DNA of 64,000 nucleotides from Hexactinellida sp. DTS-2022. Taxonomy: Eukaryota; Porifera; Hexactinellida. A model generated the notes under the pieces. The model was not told the origin of the DNA, did not search any database, and was given only the letters and a program-made list of their open reading frames with translations. Each line of letters starts with the position of its first letter. The first letter of the stretch is position 1. Both the position numbers and the translations under genes were made by a program. Location of the stretch: positions 2,790,001-2,854,000 of the forward strand of contig JAPNXP010000006.1 of the NCBI GenBank assembly GCA_028753945.1, given 5' to 3'. Below are positions 1 to 10,475 of this stretch, in pieces.

Positions 1-177
1 CAGTGGTTCTGAACCTTTTCAAATTAACGGACCCCTGGTTGTATTAAAAAATATCTTGAGACCCAAAACATATACTAAGCGACCCAAAACATGTACACAT
101 AATATGATACTATTATCGAGTAGGTACCTCGGCGGACCCCTTAAAATATTTCGCGGACCCCTGGTTGAGAACCACTG
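1..177. mobile_element. hAT-like non-autonomous element
   Basis: The element begins CAGTGGTTCTGAACC and ends GGTTGAGAACCACTG; the ends are inverted copies with one mismatch. CAGTGG...CCACTG ends are typical of hAT transposons. It lies at the window edge, so only the right flank (acctacac) is visible and the target duplication cannot be checked. The element at 7926-8127 has related ends. Confidence 0.7.
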
Positions 178-221
178 ACCTACACAGACCATAGACTCCT
201 TCTAAAGGAGTCTATGACACA

Positions 222-1568
222 GACAGATAATGAAAGTCCATTTTCTTCACCTTATTCTGCTAACAATTCAGGTATTCATGACTCACCACCAGAGTTGCAG
301 GATTCTCCGGACTCCTATATGAGGGACCATGGCCTACTTAATATACGGCTATATATGTCGCCGAGAAGGCCATAAAACAAAGAGGCCAGTTTCTAATTTT
401 CAAAATGGAGAATTAATACATTTATATAGTCATTACCTAATAATGAATTAAGTGTTAATTATCTCAAAGATTATTGAAGTTAGGCATATAAAATGTATTA
501 TCGATGAATAGGAAGTTACCTATTCCGGACAGATCAGTACCAGTCTAGTTTACATAACATTCATAGTTTTTGAGTTATGGCACATTTTAGGAAATATACA
601 TTTTCCATGGCAACCGAGGAATGTGTCAACATTCCATTTATAATTTCGATATATTTATTTTACTACTTCTGGGTATAACCATGTTCCAATTTTGAACATT
701 TATAACGCGTTTAACTATGTTAAAAGTATGCTAGAAAAACAAGATAATTCGCAACCAAAATAACCATAACGTCATCAGATGATGACATATCACAATTCTG
801 GAGGGTGCTATGTATACCTGGATACCATATTCCTATATAGTTATAATACACTTTTCAGCTCTATCATTGCTAATTATTCGAATAAAGATCAATTCTCCAT
901 TTTGAAAATTAGAAATTGGCCTCTTTGTTTTATGGCCTTCTCGGCGACATATATAGCCGTATATTAAGTAGGCCATGGAGGGACATCAGTAAAACGTGTA
1001 TTATTGCACAAGAGTCTGAGCTTGGCGCTGTTAATTATGACATACCTTTTAACCTTTACCTTGTTCTTCAGGATACGTTCATAACAGCGAGTATAACCCT
1101 TTCCAATACATTTCATCCATTCTAGCAGAAACTCCATATACCTGCCGCTGTTATCTAATCCACCACCTATGAGTTTCAAATCAATACCAAACTACATGAT
1201 GGGATGACATTGTCTTAAATATACCCGAAGTCGACAAGAGATCACCTTTCGACCCACCAAATATTCTTGGTGTTATCCTTAATCGTTCACAAGAGGGGTT
1301 TTATCGCATCGGTACAAATTCAGGAAGAATAAATCGACTTTACATTGGATCGGAATTCGATCTGACACACGGTCACTTTCTTTCGTCAGATGATGTACCT
1401 GACATAGAAGTCTCATTTAGAACTGCCGTATTTCGGGAATCGTTGAGCAATCGCAGACAATTTTGCAACTGCACTAGTGGCTGCCGTACCAATCGGTGCA
1501 GATGCAAAAGTGCTAATATTAAGCACAACTCTAAATGTCATAAGCAGTTAGCATGCCAAAATAAATAA
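222..1568 (+). pseudogene. Relic integrase-type mobile-element gene, C-terminal part with cysteine-rich tail
   Basis: An uninterrupted frame runs from 1200 to a TAA at 1566-1568 (about 122 residues, no ATG). It contains a segment reading GFYRIGTNSGRINRLY and ends in a dense cysteine motif, FCNCTSGCRTNRCRC, followed by NSKCH. This order, an SH3-like patch then CxC..CxTNRCxC..CNxxCH, is what I know from the C-terminus of KRBA2-like and Ginger-like integrase proteins. Upstream, frames at 222-327 and 985-1125 appear to belong to the same decayed gene; the fold-back element at 328-977 interrupts it, and removing the element and one 7-bp duplication leaves the frame open across the junction. Stops between 1125 and 1200 show decay. 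The catalytic core is not in the window. Class assignment is inference from family patterns. Confidence 0.5.
328..977. mobile_element. Non-autonomous DNA element with 7-bp target duplication
   Basis: Inverted ends starting CATGGCCTACTTAATATACG are flanked on both sides by GAGGGAC (321-327 and 978-984). The inverted homology continues inward (for example GGCCATAAAACAAAGAGGCC against its complement near 930). The middle is homologous to the centre of the fold-back element at 36270-37135. A second element with the same ends and a 7-bp duplication lies at 40726-41783. No coding capacity is seen. Superfamily is unresolved: 7 bp is compatible with Dada or an atypical hAT. Confidence 0.75.
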
Positions 1569-1836
1569 CAAACGAAACCAGGTAAAATAGTTGCACACCT
1601 GATTTGTATTTCATTCTTTCAGGCTTCTATTTAATCTTGAATCTAGTTAGAAATATATTTAGAACACTGTATAAACTGCGGGAACTTCGGAGGGATATTA
1701 ATTATATGGACAGTTCGTTACCTGTCTGTAACTACTAAATCTTAGCAATAACTGTAGTAGATATCAATTTATTGATAAAAACCACCTGGCTTCATTGAAA
1801 ATACTAGTAAACATATCATGTCCATGTACCATGTAA

Positions 1837-2317
1837 TGAGGGCCGCATACTTTCCGCAAACTTTTATTTATATCAGGCCACATAATCTTAACAAAATTTT
1901 CCTCAGGCCGCAAACAATATCGAGAATTTTTCGAAATTTATAACAAAACTATTATGTTGTTGTAATGCAGTAAATGTCGGATATAAGCACACCGGTTATA
2001 AGAACATATCGGATATAAGCACACTATGTTGGAAAACGTTGCCATATACCCTGTATAATTTATGTCGGTTATAAGAACATGCCGGTTATAAGCACCTTAA
2101 GTGCAGTTCCCGACGATGTGCTTATAACCGGCATCCACTGTACTAGAACTATACTAATTTCTAAGCAAAAAGTGCATAAAGGACTCTAGTGAAAGGTAAT
2201 ACAGTTAGAAATGTCTCTCAGGCCACACATGATGCAAATTTCCATTGGGCTATCAAGCCATACATAAGGTTGTTTCAGGCCGCATGCGGCCTGAAAAACC
2301 TGGTTTGCGAAACCCTG
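1837..2317. repeat. Degenerate repeat rich in GGCCGCA motifs
   Basis: The segment has scattered GCCGCA/TGCGGC words near both ends (from about 1849 and at 2278-2294) and finishes in CCTGGTTTGCGAAACCCTG, suggesting an eroded hAT-like element. The pogo-like element at 1968-2140 is inserted in it. The left border is uncertain. Confidence 0.3.
1968..2140. mobile_element. pogo/mariner-like MITE
   Basis: Left end CAGTAAATGTCGGATATAAG and right end complement CAGTGGATGCCGGTTATAAG are imperfect inverted repeats. Internal words (GGTTATAAGAACAT, GGATATAAGCACA) recur as short direct repeats. The right flank is TA. No open reading frame of note. Confidence 0.6.
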
Positions 2318-2607
2318 GCATAATGGATAATTATGAAGTCCGTTATTTGCAACAGGTAAGAAGGATTTGTCTGGGGTCTTTGTAAAGTTTTTATAGATTT
2401 ATTGTTATATATAAGTAACATATTTTGGAAAATGGTACTAAACATAACGCGACGCTTTTGAAATTAGTAATTTACAGCCAAATAATATAGATTGAAAGTT
2501 GTAAAAGGCTAAAAGCATGTAGTAATTTTAGACTTGCTATATAGTAAAGTTCCCGACTTGCTGTTAATTAATTAGAATTGTATGTATTCAAAACATAGAC
2601 TCCTTAA

Positions 2608-3645
2608 GTAAAGGACTGGAACGTCGCGATCTCGGGGGTTTTAACTTGAGTCTGAGAGGCTCCAATTATAAAAATTGATAAAGCATTAAGTTTCCGGTCT
2701 CCAAATGTGATTTTTGGCATATAGGGTAACTTTTGGCACCCGTCAATAATTTGAGGTTTTCACTAAAAATTTATCACACCTCGACAAGTTATGACGTCAT
2801 TGTCACATTTCGAGAACCCTGAAAAGTCACTTAATCGCACATAATTCGCGCACTCTATGAGATAAAAATCTGAAAATTTAATAGAACATGCACATTAATG
2901 ATGCGGACACTTTGGTCACACCAGATTGCCAATATGCTTACTCATATCACATGATGACGTAATCACTAAAATTTCACATTTTTAAATTTGACTATTTAGG
3001 CCTATTTACGCTTTATAATCAATGTTAGAAGTGTATAAACCATACACCAACCACGAAGCGGTTGGTGTGTGGTTGAGTTCTGCCGCAAAGCGACCTAGCA
3101 AGCGAAGCGCACTAGTATATATAGATATACTGTAGCATCAATCTATATAGATATTAGCGTGCTTCGCGGCAGAACCCAACCACACACCAACCGCTTCGTG
3201 GTTGGTGTATGGTTTATACACTTCTAACATTGATAATAAAGCGTAAATAGGCCTAAATAGTCAAATTTAAAAATGTGAAATTTTAGTGATTACGTCATCA
3301 TGTGATATGAGTAAGCATATTGGCAATCTGGTGTGACCAAAGTGTCCGCATCATTAATGTGCATGTTCTATTAAATTTTCAGATTTTTATCTCTTAGAGT
3401 GCGCGAATTATGTGCGTTTAAGTGACTTTTCAGGGTTCTCGAAATGTGACAATGACGTCATAACTTGTCGAGGTGTGATAAATTTTGATTGAAAACCTCA
3501 AATTGTTGACGGGTGCCAAAAGTTACCCATATATGCCAAAAATCACATTTGGAAACAGGAAACTTAATGCTTTATCAATTTTTATAATTGGAGCCTCTCA
3601 GACTCAAGTTAAAACCCCCGAGATCGCGACGTTCCAGTCCTTTAC
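2608..3645. mobile_element. 1-kb palindromic fold-back element with TTAA ends
   Basis: Two arms of about 500 bp are near-perfect inverted copies meeting near 3120. The outer ends are GTAAAGGACTGGAACGTCGC and its complement, and both are flanked by TTAA (2604-2607 and 3646-3649), the target of piggyBac and Kolobok transposons. The centre (about 3040-3200) is GC-richer and contains the ACCAACCACGAAGCGG and TTCTGCCGC motifs, the latter also found near 53310. No protein is encoded. A structure like this would extrude a cruciform and is hard to assemble. Confidence 0.75.
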
Positions 3646-3649
3646 TTAA

Positions 3650-4234
3650 TTAATTATGTGGATTTTCTTGGCATCAAACAGTAAGTATTTGGGTACAACT
3701 ATAGTATTGTACCAGTATTTGATTTGTATATTGAGCACATTTAATTAATTGATTTATAGTTTTGAATCATAGACTCCTTAACTGCGAAGAATAATAAGAT
3801 CAAAACTATCAAACAAATATTAGTATAGGATGGTTATAAACAAAACACTGCCATTAGAGAAGGATAATTATGCATACATCCTGTTTGAAGGTAACCATGA
3901 CAATATAAATGTATACATATTTCGTTGACTAAGTTGGGTTCTTACAAAATAGTGAATCAAGATATACTACAACAAACATATTATGTAGTATTTTAATATT
4001 TTAGAATAACATTATAATGTATTGGAGGGGATTTATAACTTTCATAATTATTAATTTATTTTAATTAAAAATGGTGAGAAAATGGATAAACGTTAATCTG
4101 TAGATTATTATTAAAACTTCATTGTTGTGAGAGGCTCTTATATTCTTATAACTTCTGAAGCTATTAAAATAATGTTACATAACTATCCAAACATGCCTTA
4201 ATTTAAACAAAATAATAATAGAAATTATTTCAAA
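3650..4234. other. AT-rich stretch, no gene seen
   Basis: I see no convincing reading frame, splice-bounded exon or terminal repeat here. The phrase ATAGACTCCTTAA occurs at both 2595 and 3770, so the TTAA element may lie within a larger decayed repeat. Confidence 0.4.
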
Positions 4235-4372
4235 GCAAACGCACTTTGACTGAAATTTCAGTCCAAACGTGTTTTGACTGACTTTTCAATCAAAACGCGT
4301 TTTTGACTAGTCAGTTCGCGTTTTGACTAGTCAGTTCGCGTTTTGACTGAAAACGCACTTTGACTGCAACAT
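4235..4372. repeat. Minisatellite of TTTTGACTG-type units
   Basis: Variants of TTTTGACTRGTCAGTTCGCG follow each other, including two exact 20-bp copies near 4311-4350, flanked by related ACGCACTTTGACTG words at both ends. Confidence 0.7.
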
Positions 4373-4424
4373 AAATACTCCCTAAGTAGTTAGATGGCGG
4401 TGATTGTATCACTTCACCTATACT

Positions 4425-4632
4425 CAGTGATGTTTTGGGGGGGGTGGCTCGGGGGGGCGCGCCCCCCCACTTATTTCGCTAGGGGGGCGCTTTTATCCCA
4501 GGGGGGGCGCTCCTTCCTATCAGTTATCTGTAGATTCATTATTGGGGGCCGTTTTCACCTGGGTTTTCTAAGAAAATGCTAAATTTGAAAAGGGAGCGCC
4601 CACCCACTTCTTTTTTTGGCAAAACACCACTG
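4425..4632. mobile_element. hAT MITE, 208 bp
   Basis: Ends CAGTGATGTTTTG and CAAAACACCACTG are inverted copies. A perfect 8-bp duplication, CCTATACT, lies at 4417-4424 and 4633-4640. The interior is G- and C-run rich. Confidence 0.85.
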
Positions 4633-4717
4633 CCTATACTTTTCCCTGACCCTGTCCCTGAGAATATTTCCCATTTATTTCCAACTGAATAGACCCAAAT
4701 ATCAGTTTGGAAATTAA

Positions 4718-5043
4718 TGTTGCAGTGTATACCCGCACATGGTGTGTGCGGGCACACACTGGTGTATATCCGCACACACTATATGACGTTGGTTTTATTA
4801 ATATAAGTTTATTAGCGAGATTAGTTATTTATTATTATTGCAAATTATTACGTTGGAAGGTTCGGTGTTTTATTGTTGCTTTTCTTTTCTGCACATTTTA
4901 ATCCATTATAGTCCCTTTCACAAGTGTAGGAGTTTTATTTTCATCATCTAACAACATATTTTAGCCAGACTAATTCATTGATTGTGTGCGGATATACACC
5001 AGTGTGTGCCCGCACACACCATGTGCGGGTATACACTGCAACA
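4718..5043. mobile_element. TTAA-flanked MITE, 326 bp
   Basis: About 60 bp of perfect inverted ends start TGTTGCAGTGTATACCCGCA. TTAA flanks both sides (4714-4717 and 5044-5047). This fits a piggyBac or Kolobok derivative. No coding capacity. Confidence 0.8.
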
Positions 5044-5052
5044 TTAATACTA

Positions 5053-5139
5053 GATGACTATCTAGGCGTACAAAATGAAAACTGAACGAGCTCTAACAAA
5101 ATCTAGGAGCAGGGTGATTTTTTCCTGGATGAAAGCCTG
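5053..5139. repeat. End fragment of the CAGGCTTTCATCC hAT family
   Basis: The segment, read on the minus strand, starts CAGGCTTTCATCCAGGAAAA and continues through AGAGCTCGTTCAGTTTT, matching the left end of the element at 38872-39748. Confidence 0.6.
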
Positions 5140-5142
5140 CGA

Positions 5143-5890
5143 GCGAGTACCAGACAATTATTGGTTACTTCCAGACGCAAGAGATTCCTAGTGAAATCAA
5201 GAAAGATCGCTATAAGAGGAAGAAATTTATCAGGAAGTGCAAGGGGATTTGCGTTCAATACAAAAAAACTGATGAAGGTAATAATTTTGCAAATTATTCT
5301 AAGATTGGTATTTCTATTTTATTTATTGTCTAGGAAGGAGAATGGAACCTTGAAATACCTCGAGATTCCAATTGACACAGAAACCAATGAAATTATTGAC
5401 TTCTTGACGGGATTCGATACAAATACGATTGAAGTGGTATTTGCAACGACCTCGGAGAATTTGTTAGCTATCTTTTTGAATTAATTTCTATAGAATTCTT
5501 TTTTAATTAGTTGTCGTCATTTAGATCAAAACTTGCCACACCTGCCAGACTTCTGCCGCTCTGTTACCACATCCTCAGCGTATGAAAGTTTTTTAAATTA
5601 TGAACTAAAATAGTGTTTTGAACTAACTACAGTTAGGTCTGCTCGAACTCTACCTATCGTCCCGCCAGAAGAACCATGGTATGATCATTGTGGCATAGAT
5701 CTTGTCTGAAATATGTCCCGCACAGCATATATTGGTAATCGTATGCTACTTGAGCAAATTTCGAGTCGCACGACCCCTCAAAATCAAGAGATCAAGGGAA
5801 TTTTTGGAATGTCTACAGGATATTTATCTATCACTTGGTGTACCCAAAATCCTCCAACATGATCAAGGAACCCCTCAAAATCCCTTCTCT
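5143..5890 (+). pseudogene. Relic of a Ginger-type integrase gene
   Basis: Three exon-like blocks match the intact Ginger gene at 22419-26811. At 5160-5276 an N-terminal block with EIKKDRYKRKKFIRKCKG ends at a GTAATA donor. Near 5535-5583 is CHTCQTSAALLPHPQR, the CxxC half of an H2C2 zinc finger, followed by a GTATGA donor and an acceptor CTACAG at about 5632. At 5730-5876 is VIVCYLSKF...QDIYLSLGVPKILQHDQG, the integrase core strand with the second catalytic aspartate. Frameshifts and stops (for example at 5706-5708) make it non-functional. The C-terminal half is absent here; a possible C-terminal block lies far away at 50260-50430. Confidence 0.65.
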
Positions 5891-6852
5891 CCTATCTCAA
5901 CTCTTCTGCCCTTTCGCAATTTGTAACCTGTCCAGACAGATGTGAAGTCTGCCAATCTCACCACCTTTTCTTTGAGACCACCCTTAACCACGCAATAATT
6001 CCCAATCTTCTGCTATCTTATGTACAAATGCTTCTACGCCGTTTTCGCCCCGCAACACCTCACTGTTTATATCGGCCAAACTGGCGCTACAGCTCGTACT
6101 CTCAATCAAAGGACGCACAACCACCAGGTTTTCTGCCAACACCCTAATCTGTCCTGGCAAATTATCCAATTATTATTCCCTCATTTCACCACTTCCCGAA
6201 CCTCCACAGAACCCGAAACCCGTGTCATAGTTCGGTTCTCTAAGAAATATCCCAATGTCAAGTTCACTCTGGATACTGACCACTTTACGCCTCCTTTACA
6301 GCCGCGAAGTTTGCGCGCGCAGACACCGCTTCTCTACCATAGAGTCAGCTCCGAACTAATTAATATACAGTAAAACCTCGTTAATCAATTCCCAGTTTAC
6401 AAAGAATTAAGTATATGCATTTATCTGTAATACCCATTCCCCTCCATGTACATATATATATATATTTTCATCCATTTCTATGACTTTCTATGAACAACAA
6501 TAATATATATTCACATCATATATCCGTACACAATAAATTTGTTCTCAGCATACTTGTTTACCCATTATAACAATCGTAAGATAGTAAAATAGATTCATCC
6601 TGAATCATACCAATTGGATATGGATTACCTATTTGTAAACGTCAGCTATATGTGAACATAATAGTTTCGTTTATTCGAAATCAGCATACTTATTACTTGA
6701 ATGACAAAAGAGATTAAGTTTATGTTTCCAATATAAATGCGTTTTATTTCACCCCTACCACTCTAATACATTTTGGGAACCAAACAGACTCACAGACGAA
6801 TATTTATGTAGATAGATATTCCGTCTCATTATCCATTGTTTGGATATCAGAA
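5891..6852. other. Region without a supported gene
   Basis: A frame of 117 codons at 6020-6373 includes VYIGQTGATARTLNQRTH, faintly like the GIY-YIG fold, but other signature residues are lacking. The remainder is AT-rich with no terminal repeats I can pair. Confidence 0.3.
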
Positions 6853-7010
6853 CAGAGGCGGCGCCAGGATTTTCAGGTAGGGGAGCTTTGGGGGGGGGCA
6901 GGGAGGATTTTGGGGGGGCCACACTGAACAATATTGTTATTCTAGGGGGGGCCAGCCTCAAAAAGGTGGGGCCATGGCCCCCCCTGGTCCCCTCCTGGTT
7001 CCGCCACTGT
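6853..7010. mobile_element. hAT MITE, 158 bp
   Basis: Ends CAGAGGCGGCGCCAGGA and TCCTGGTTCCGCCACTG are inverted copies. A perfect 8-bp duplication TATCAGAA lies at 6845-6852 and 7011-7018. The interior is poly-G rich. Confidence 0.85.
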
Positions 7011-7147
7011 ATCAGAATCGTGTGTGAGTGAAATTGATTTTCATATAGAAAAAACTTAAATGCAACTAAGTATTAGAATTCGATTTATATAGTAGCAAGC
7101 TATTGAATCAAAAAATTAATTATCCATAGCCAACTATACATAAGGCC

Positions 7148-7486
7148 TGTTGTATCGTATATTGAGGCACTATCGTATATTGAGGCGCTGTATGATACTC
7201 TAGTATAAACCATGGAAATGCTATTACAAATTATGCTGTGGTATTTTGAGGCGCGTGGTAAACAATTTTCCTTTTTCCAGAATTAAATTATTTAATGTAA
7301 AATTGATTAGTTATCTCTAAATTTGCGTATTAACTACGATAAATTATCTCGTTAAATGATAGGAAATCACATTTATAGTAGCGTCTCAATCTACTAGAGC
7401 GCCTCAAAATACCACAGTATAATTTGTGATAGCATATCCATGGTTTATACTAGTGTATCATACAGGCCTCAATATACGATACAAAA
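7148..7486. mobile_element. Ginger-like MITE
   Basis: The ends TGTTGTATCGTATATTGAGG and its complement (one mismatch) resemble the TGTTGCATGATATTCTGAGA end of the full Ginger transposon at 20317-27234. The inner segment ACCATGGAAATGCTATTACA also parallels the Ginger end. Flanks are GGCC (left) and GACC (right), consistent with a mutated 4-bp duplication. Confidence 0.65.
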
Positions 7487-7730
7487 GACCTACTCAATCA
7501 CTAAAACCAGGGATAACAGGAAGGCGATTTTATTATATCCCATAATAAAAATTCTACAATTACCAACAACAAATCAACAATAACAACCATTTACCTATTA
7601 TACGTATATTACTTGTGTACCTACTTATATTAAGATTTTGGTTTTATTTCTCACTTTCCTTCTTCAAGTATAGTCTCTTCTAACTTTTAACTAATTTCCT
7701 TATGATTATTTTTCAATTTACGTACTAAGT

Positions 7731-9598
7731 ATGCCAAATTCTTGTTCTGCACCAGGATGTCAAACTGGTTACTACAATGACCACAGTGGTATACCAGTCT
7801 TCCAGATGCTGTCTAACTCTCCAGATATTGTGCAGATGTGGAGACTTTTTTTGCACCGAGATGGTAAGTTATTTATTCACCAATATACAAATTCATTTCT
7901 GTAAATTTGTTGATATTCCTCAGGGCAGTGGTACTCAACCTTTTTATACTAGGGTACCCTTTGTATAACATGATGCCTTTATTTGTTAACACGATAACAG
8001 CATTGAATAATATCATAACTATTACGTATAAATAATACTTGCTAGTTTATTACAGAAGTTATATTCGCGTACCCTCTAGAGAGCCTATGCGTACCCCAGG
8101 GCACGCAGATCCCCGTTTGAGAACCAACCTTAGGGTATTCGTTAATATAAAATTGTTTAACTTCAGATGCTGATCAAAACATAAAATAGTATACTTATAT
8201 GCCAAGCATTTCTATACCCAGGACATAGCCAACACCAAACATATTTATACGTTGATGCCTTGATGGCATCAGGGTTTCATTTAGGGGCGGGCGATGGGGG
8301 CATTTTCCCCCCCTTGGGATTTGAAAAAATACATTGATCAAAGCTGATTTCGCCCCCCACCCTCACATTCCCAAAACTCTACTTTCCCCCCCTTGCCTAA
8401 ATGTCTGGATGAAACACTGGGCATATATAAAACTTAAAGTATACAAGCTTGATTGAATAATGTCGCATTACTTAAATATCTTCCTAACTGCCCTACTTAC
8501 TTTATGATATTTCTATAAAACTACAGCGCCTTGACAGGGCTATCTAGAAGGGAATCAGAGCTACAGATTCAGGTATGTAGAGAAAAATAATTTCGTTATT
8601 ATGGCTAACAGAAATTTATTTATCTTCTATTTAAACTTTAGGCAATAAATTTAAGTAATGAGTGTTTTGAAGTGGAACAGAGAAAGTTTGCAATAGGAAG
8701 TTTTGATGAACTAACTATCAGATTATCTCATATACATGATCCCTCTGGAATAGTCTGGATGGATCATTTGGCAACCTGATTCTAGTACATTGAATTTTGC
8801 TAATCCACTCATCCACTCATCCGATTATACTTCAAAATCATCTTGCAATTGACCATACTCTACAAGTCAGATGTTGTCACCATTGAACTCAGGTTTATTT
8901 TAATATTCCAATAATTAATGACATTCGTAAAATCAGTACTTTGATCGATCTACTGAGAAATTACAGTGTTGATCAAGTATTAATCGGTAAGTAAGTTATA
9001 AATATTCATTTTGTAATTTGGTGGTTCATTAGAGCTAATCAAATGTCCTTTAGAGGTACAAAAGAGCAAGACATCTGTAAAATAAGTAATTGCACTCAGG
9101 CCTTCATCTAACCCTAAGAGTTCCGCGCACCCTATGTGATGTTGATTTTACAATCGCGCACCCAAATTTACCAAAAATAGTACATTTACCAGAAAGAGAC
9201 CAAAATTAGTATAAAAATACTCTGGGTAGTGGGTACGTATGGCACACCCAAATTAATTCCAATCTCACGCACCCTTCCAGGATTTTTCCTTAGAATCACG
9301 CACCTTTTGGTGCGCACTGCGTTCCCAGATGAAAGCCTGATTGCACTACTTGAAGATACAGTACACGAGCCAGTAACTACTAATAATTAAATACACACTA
9401 CTTTGAATCTCGCTCAATTTTACAGATCTGTTACCTCAATTGCACTTTATTTTGGGTCAACCTAGGCGGCGCTATTACATGATTACAATGATTCTTCACA
9501 TAAGTTTCATTTGTAATCCCATGCTTGATATAAACAACTACTCAATATGGACTGTATCTCCTGCCGCACGAGTCATCATTACGACGTTTATAGTCTAG
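7731..9598 (+). CDS. Putative multi-exon gene with THAP-like zinc-finger start
   Basis: Five exon-like blocks with splice-like borders. (1) ATG at 7731 to 7863, donor GTAAGT: MPNSCSAPGCQTGY, then a W at the expected place; C-x4-C and PGC.GY are THAP hallmarks. (2) 8527-8572 between CTACAG and GTATGT. (3) 8642-8776 after TTTTAG, in phase with block 2. (4) 8893-8986 between ACTCAG and GTAAGT. (5) 9426-9598 after TTACAG, in phase with block 4, ending in TAG. Joins 2-3 and 4-5 keep frame; join 1-2 does not, and block 3 meets a stop at 8777-8779, so either exons are missing or the gene is decaying. The CxxH half of the THAP finger is not seen. It may be a host gene or a P-element-like relic. Three MITEs lie in its introns. 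Confidence 0.4.
7926..8127. mobile_element. hAT MITE, degenerate
   Basis: Left end CAGTGGTACTCAACC pairs with GTTTGAGAACCAA at the right. Flanks CCTCAGGG and CCTTAGGG are an 8-bp duplication with one change. It is related to the element at 1-177. Confidence 0.65.
8270..8419. mobile_element. hAT-like MITE, G/C-run rich
   Basis: Ends CAGGGTTTCATTTAGG and a right end whose complement is CAGTGTTTCATCCAGA are inverted copies. No clean target duplication was found (only GGCAT is shared). Confidence 0.55.
9097..9339. mobile_element. hAT MITE of the CAGGCTTTCATC family
   Basis: Ends CAGGCCTTCATCTAACC and CCCAGATGAAAGCCTG are inverted copies. Perfect 8-bp duplication ATTGCACT at 9089-9096 and 9340-9347. 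A diverged copy of the interior lies at 57146-57310. Confidence 0.85.
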
Positions 9599-9629
9599 TG
9601 TTAGTCTCAACACAGAGTTTTTAACATTT

Positions 9630-9820
9630 TTGCTGTGCCGACTCTACTATAGTATAGTAGCCCAGTTCTAATCTCACTACCTTTATTTTACTGTGCCGAC
9701 TATACTAGTATAGTGGCCCAGTTCAAATCTTACTGCTTTGGTTACCGATTATTATATATATTACTGTGCCGACTATAGTATAGTATAGTGGCCCAGTATT
9801 GAAATGACTGCCTTGGATAG
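9630..9820. repeat. Tandem array of palindrome-bearing units, left part
   Basis: Units of about 60-65 bp each contain CTGTGCCGACTATACTATAG followed by TATAGTGGCCCAGTTC and a linker ending CTTGGTTAGTTATT. The central word CTATACTATAGTATAG is self-complementary. Three units precede the MULE at 9829, and the array resumes at 17233. In inverted orientation the unit recurs at 37570-37630 and 39830-40020. Helentron-associated elements have such arrays; that link is inference. Confidence 0.7.
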
Positions 9821-10475
9821 TTATTACTAGTGTTGTAAAATTTCCAAAAAATTTGTTTTCCATGGAAATTTCCGGAAATTTCTGGGAAGATTACATTATT
9901 GGATTTGGATAAAAATTACACATATTAAAGAGGAGATACGGACGTTTATTATTTTGGATTTAAAAAATATTTTTTATATTTTTTTCTATTTATATTTTTA
10001 CATTATGAGTGAGCATTAATTTTTTATTATTTTTGACAACATTTTTTGGAAATTGAATTTAAAACTTTGCATACATCTTTGTGACTATGGGACGTTTCTT
10101 ATGCCAAAATATTTCAAAAAAATATCAACATTCCTATGAGATATAGCTTGGCAAAGCTGAACATGTGTTTACTTCAGATTATATACTATTTCTTTTATTA
10201 TCGAGTGAACAGCCCAGAGTTTAACACAATACAATTGCTAGATTACAACCACCAGATTGTGTGTTTATGTCACAGCTTATATATAACAGCCACAACCAAT
10301 TACAATTGGATGAAACCTGAAACGTAGACTAAATAAATATCACACACTATTCTTGTTGAAATTTCTTCTATAAAACCTTGCGAAGATTTACTAATATTAT
10401 TATAAATTGATTCTGCTCCACTATTAAACCAACGAATATTATATTCATTCCCTATTGAAACGATTCAGAGATCCA

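Noticed and set aside
1968-2140. CRISPR-like spaced repeats
   Set aside because: The repeated TATAAG words are inverted-end and subterminal repeats of a MITE; the sequence is eukaryotic.
6020-6373. Possible GIY-YIG nuclease (VYIGQTG) of a Penelope-type element
   Set aside because: Only one short motif; no reverse transcriptase or other conserved residues nearby.
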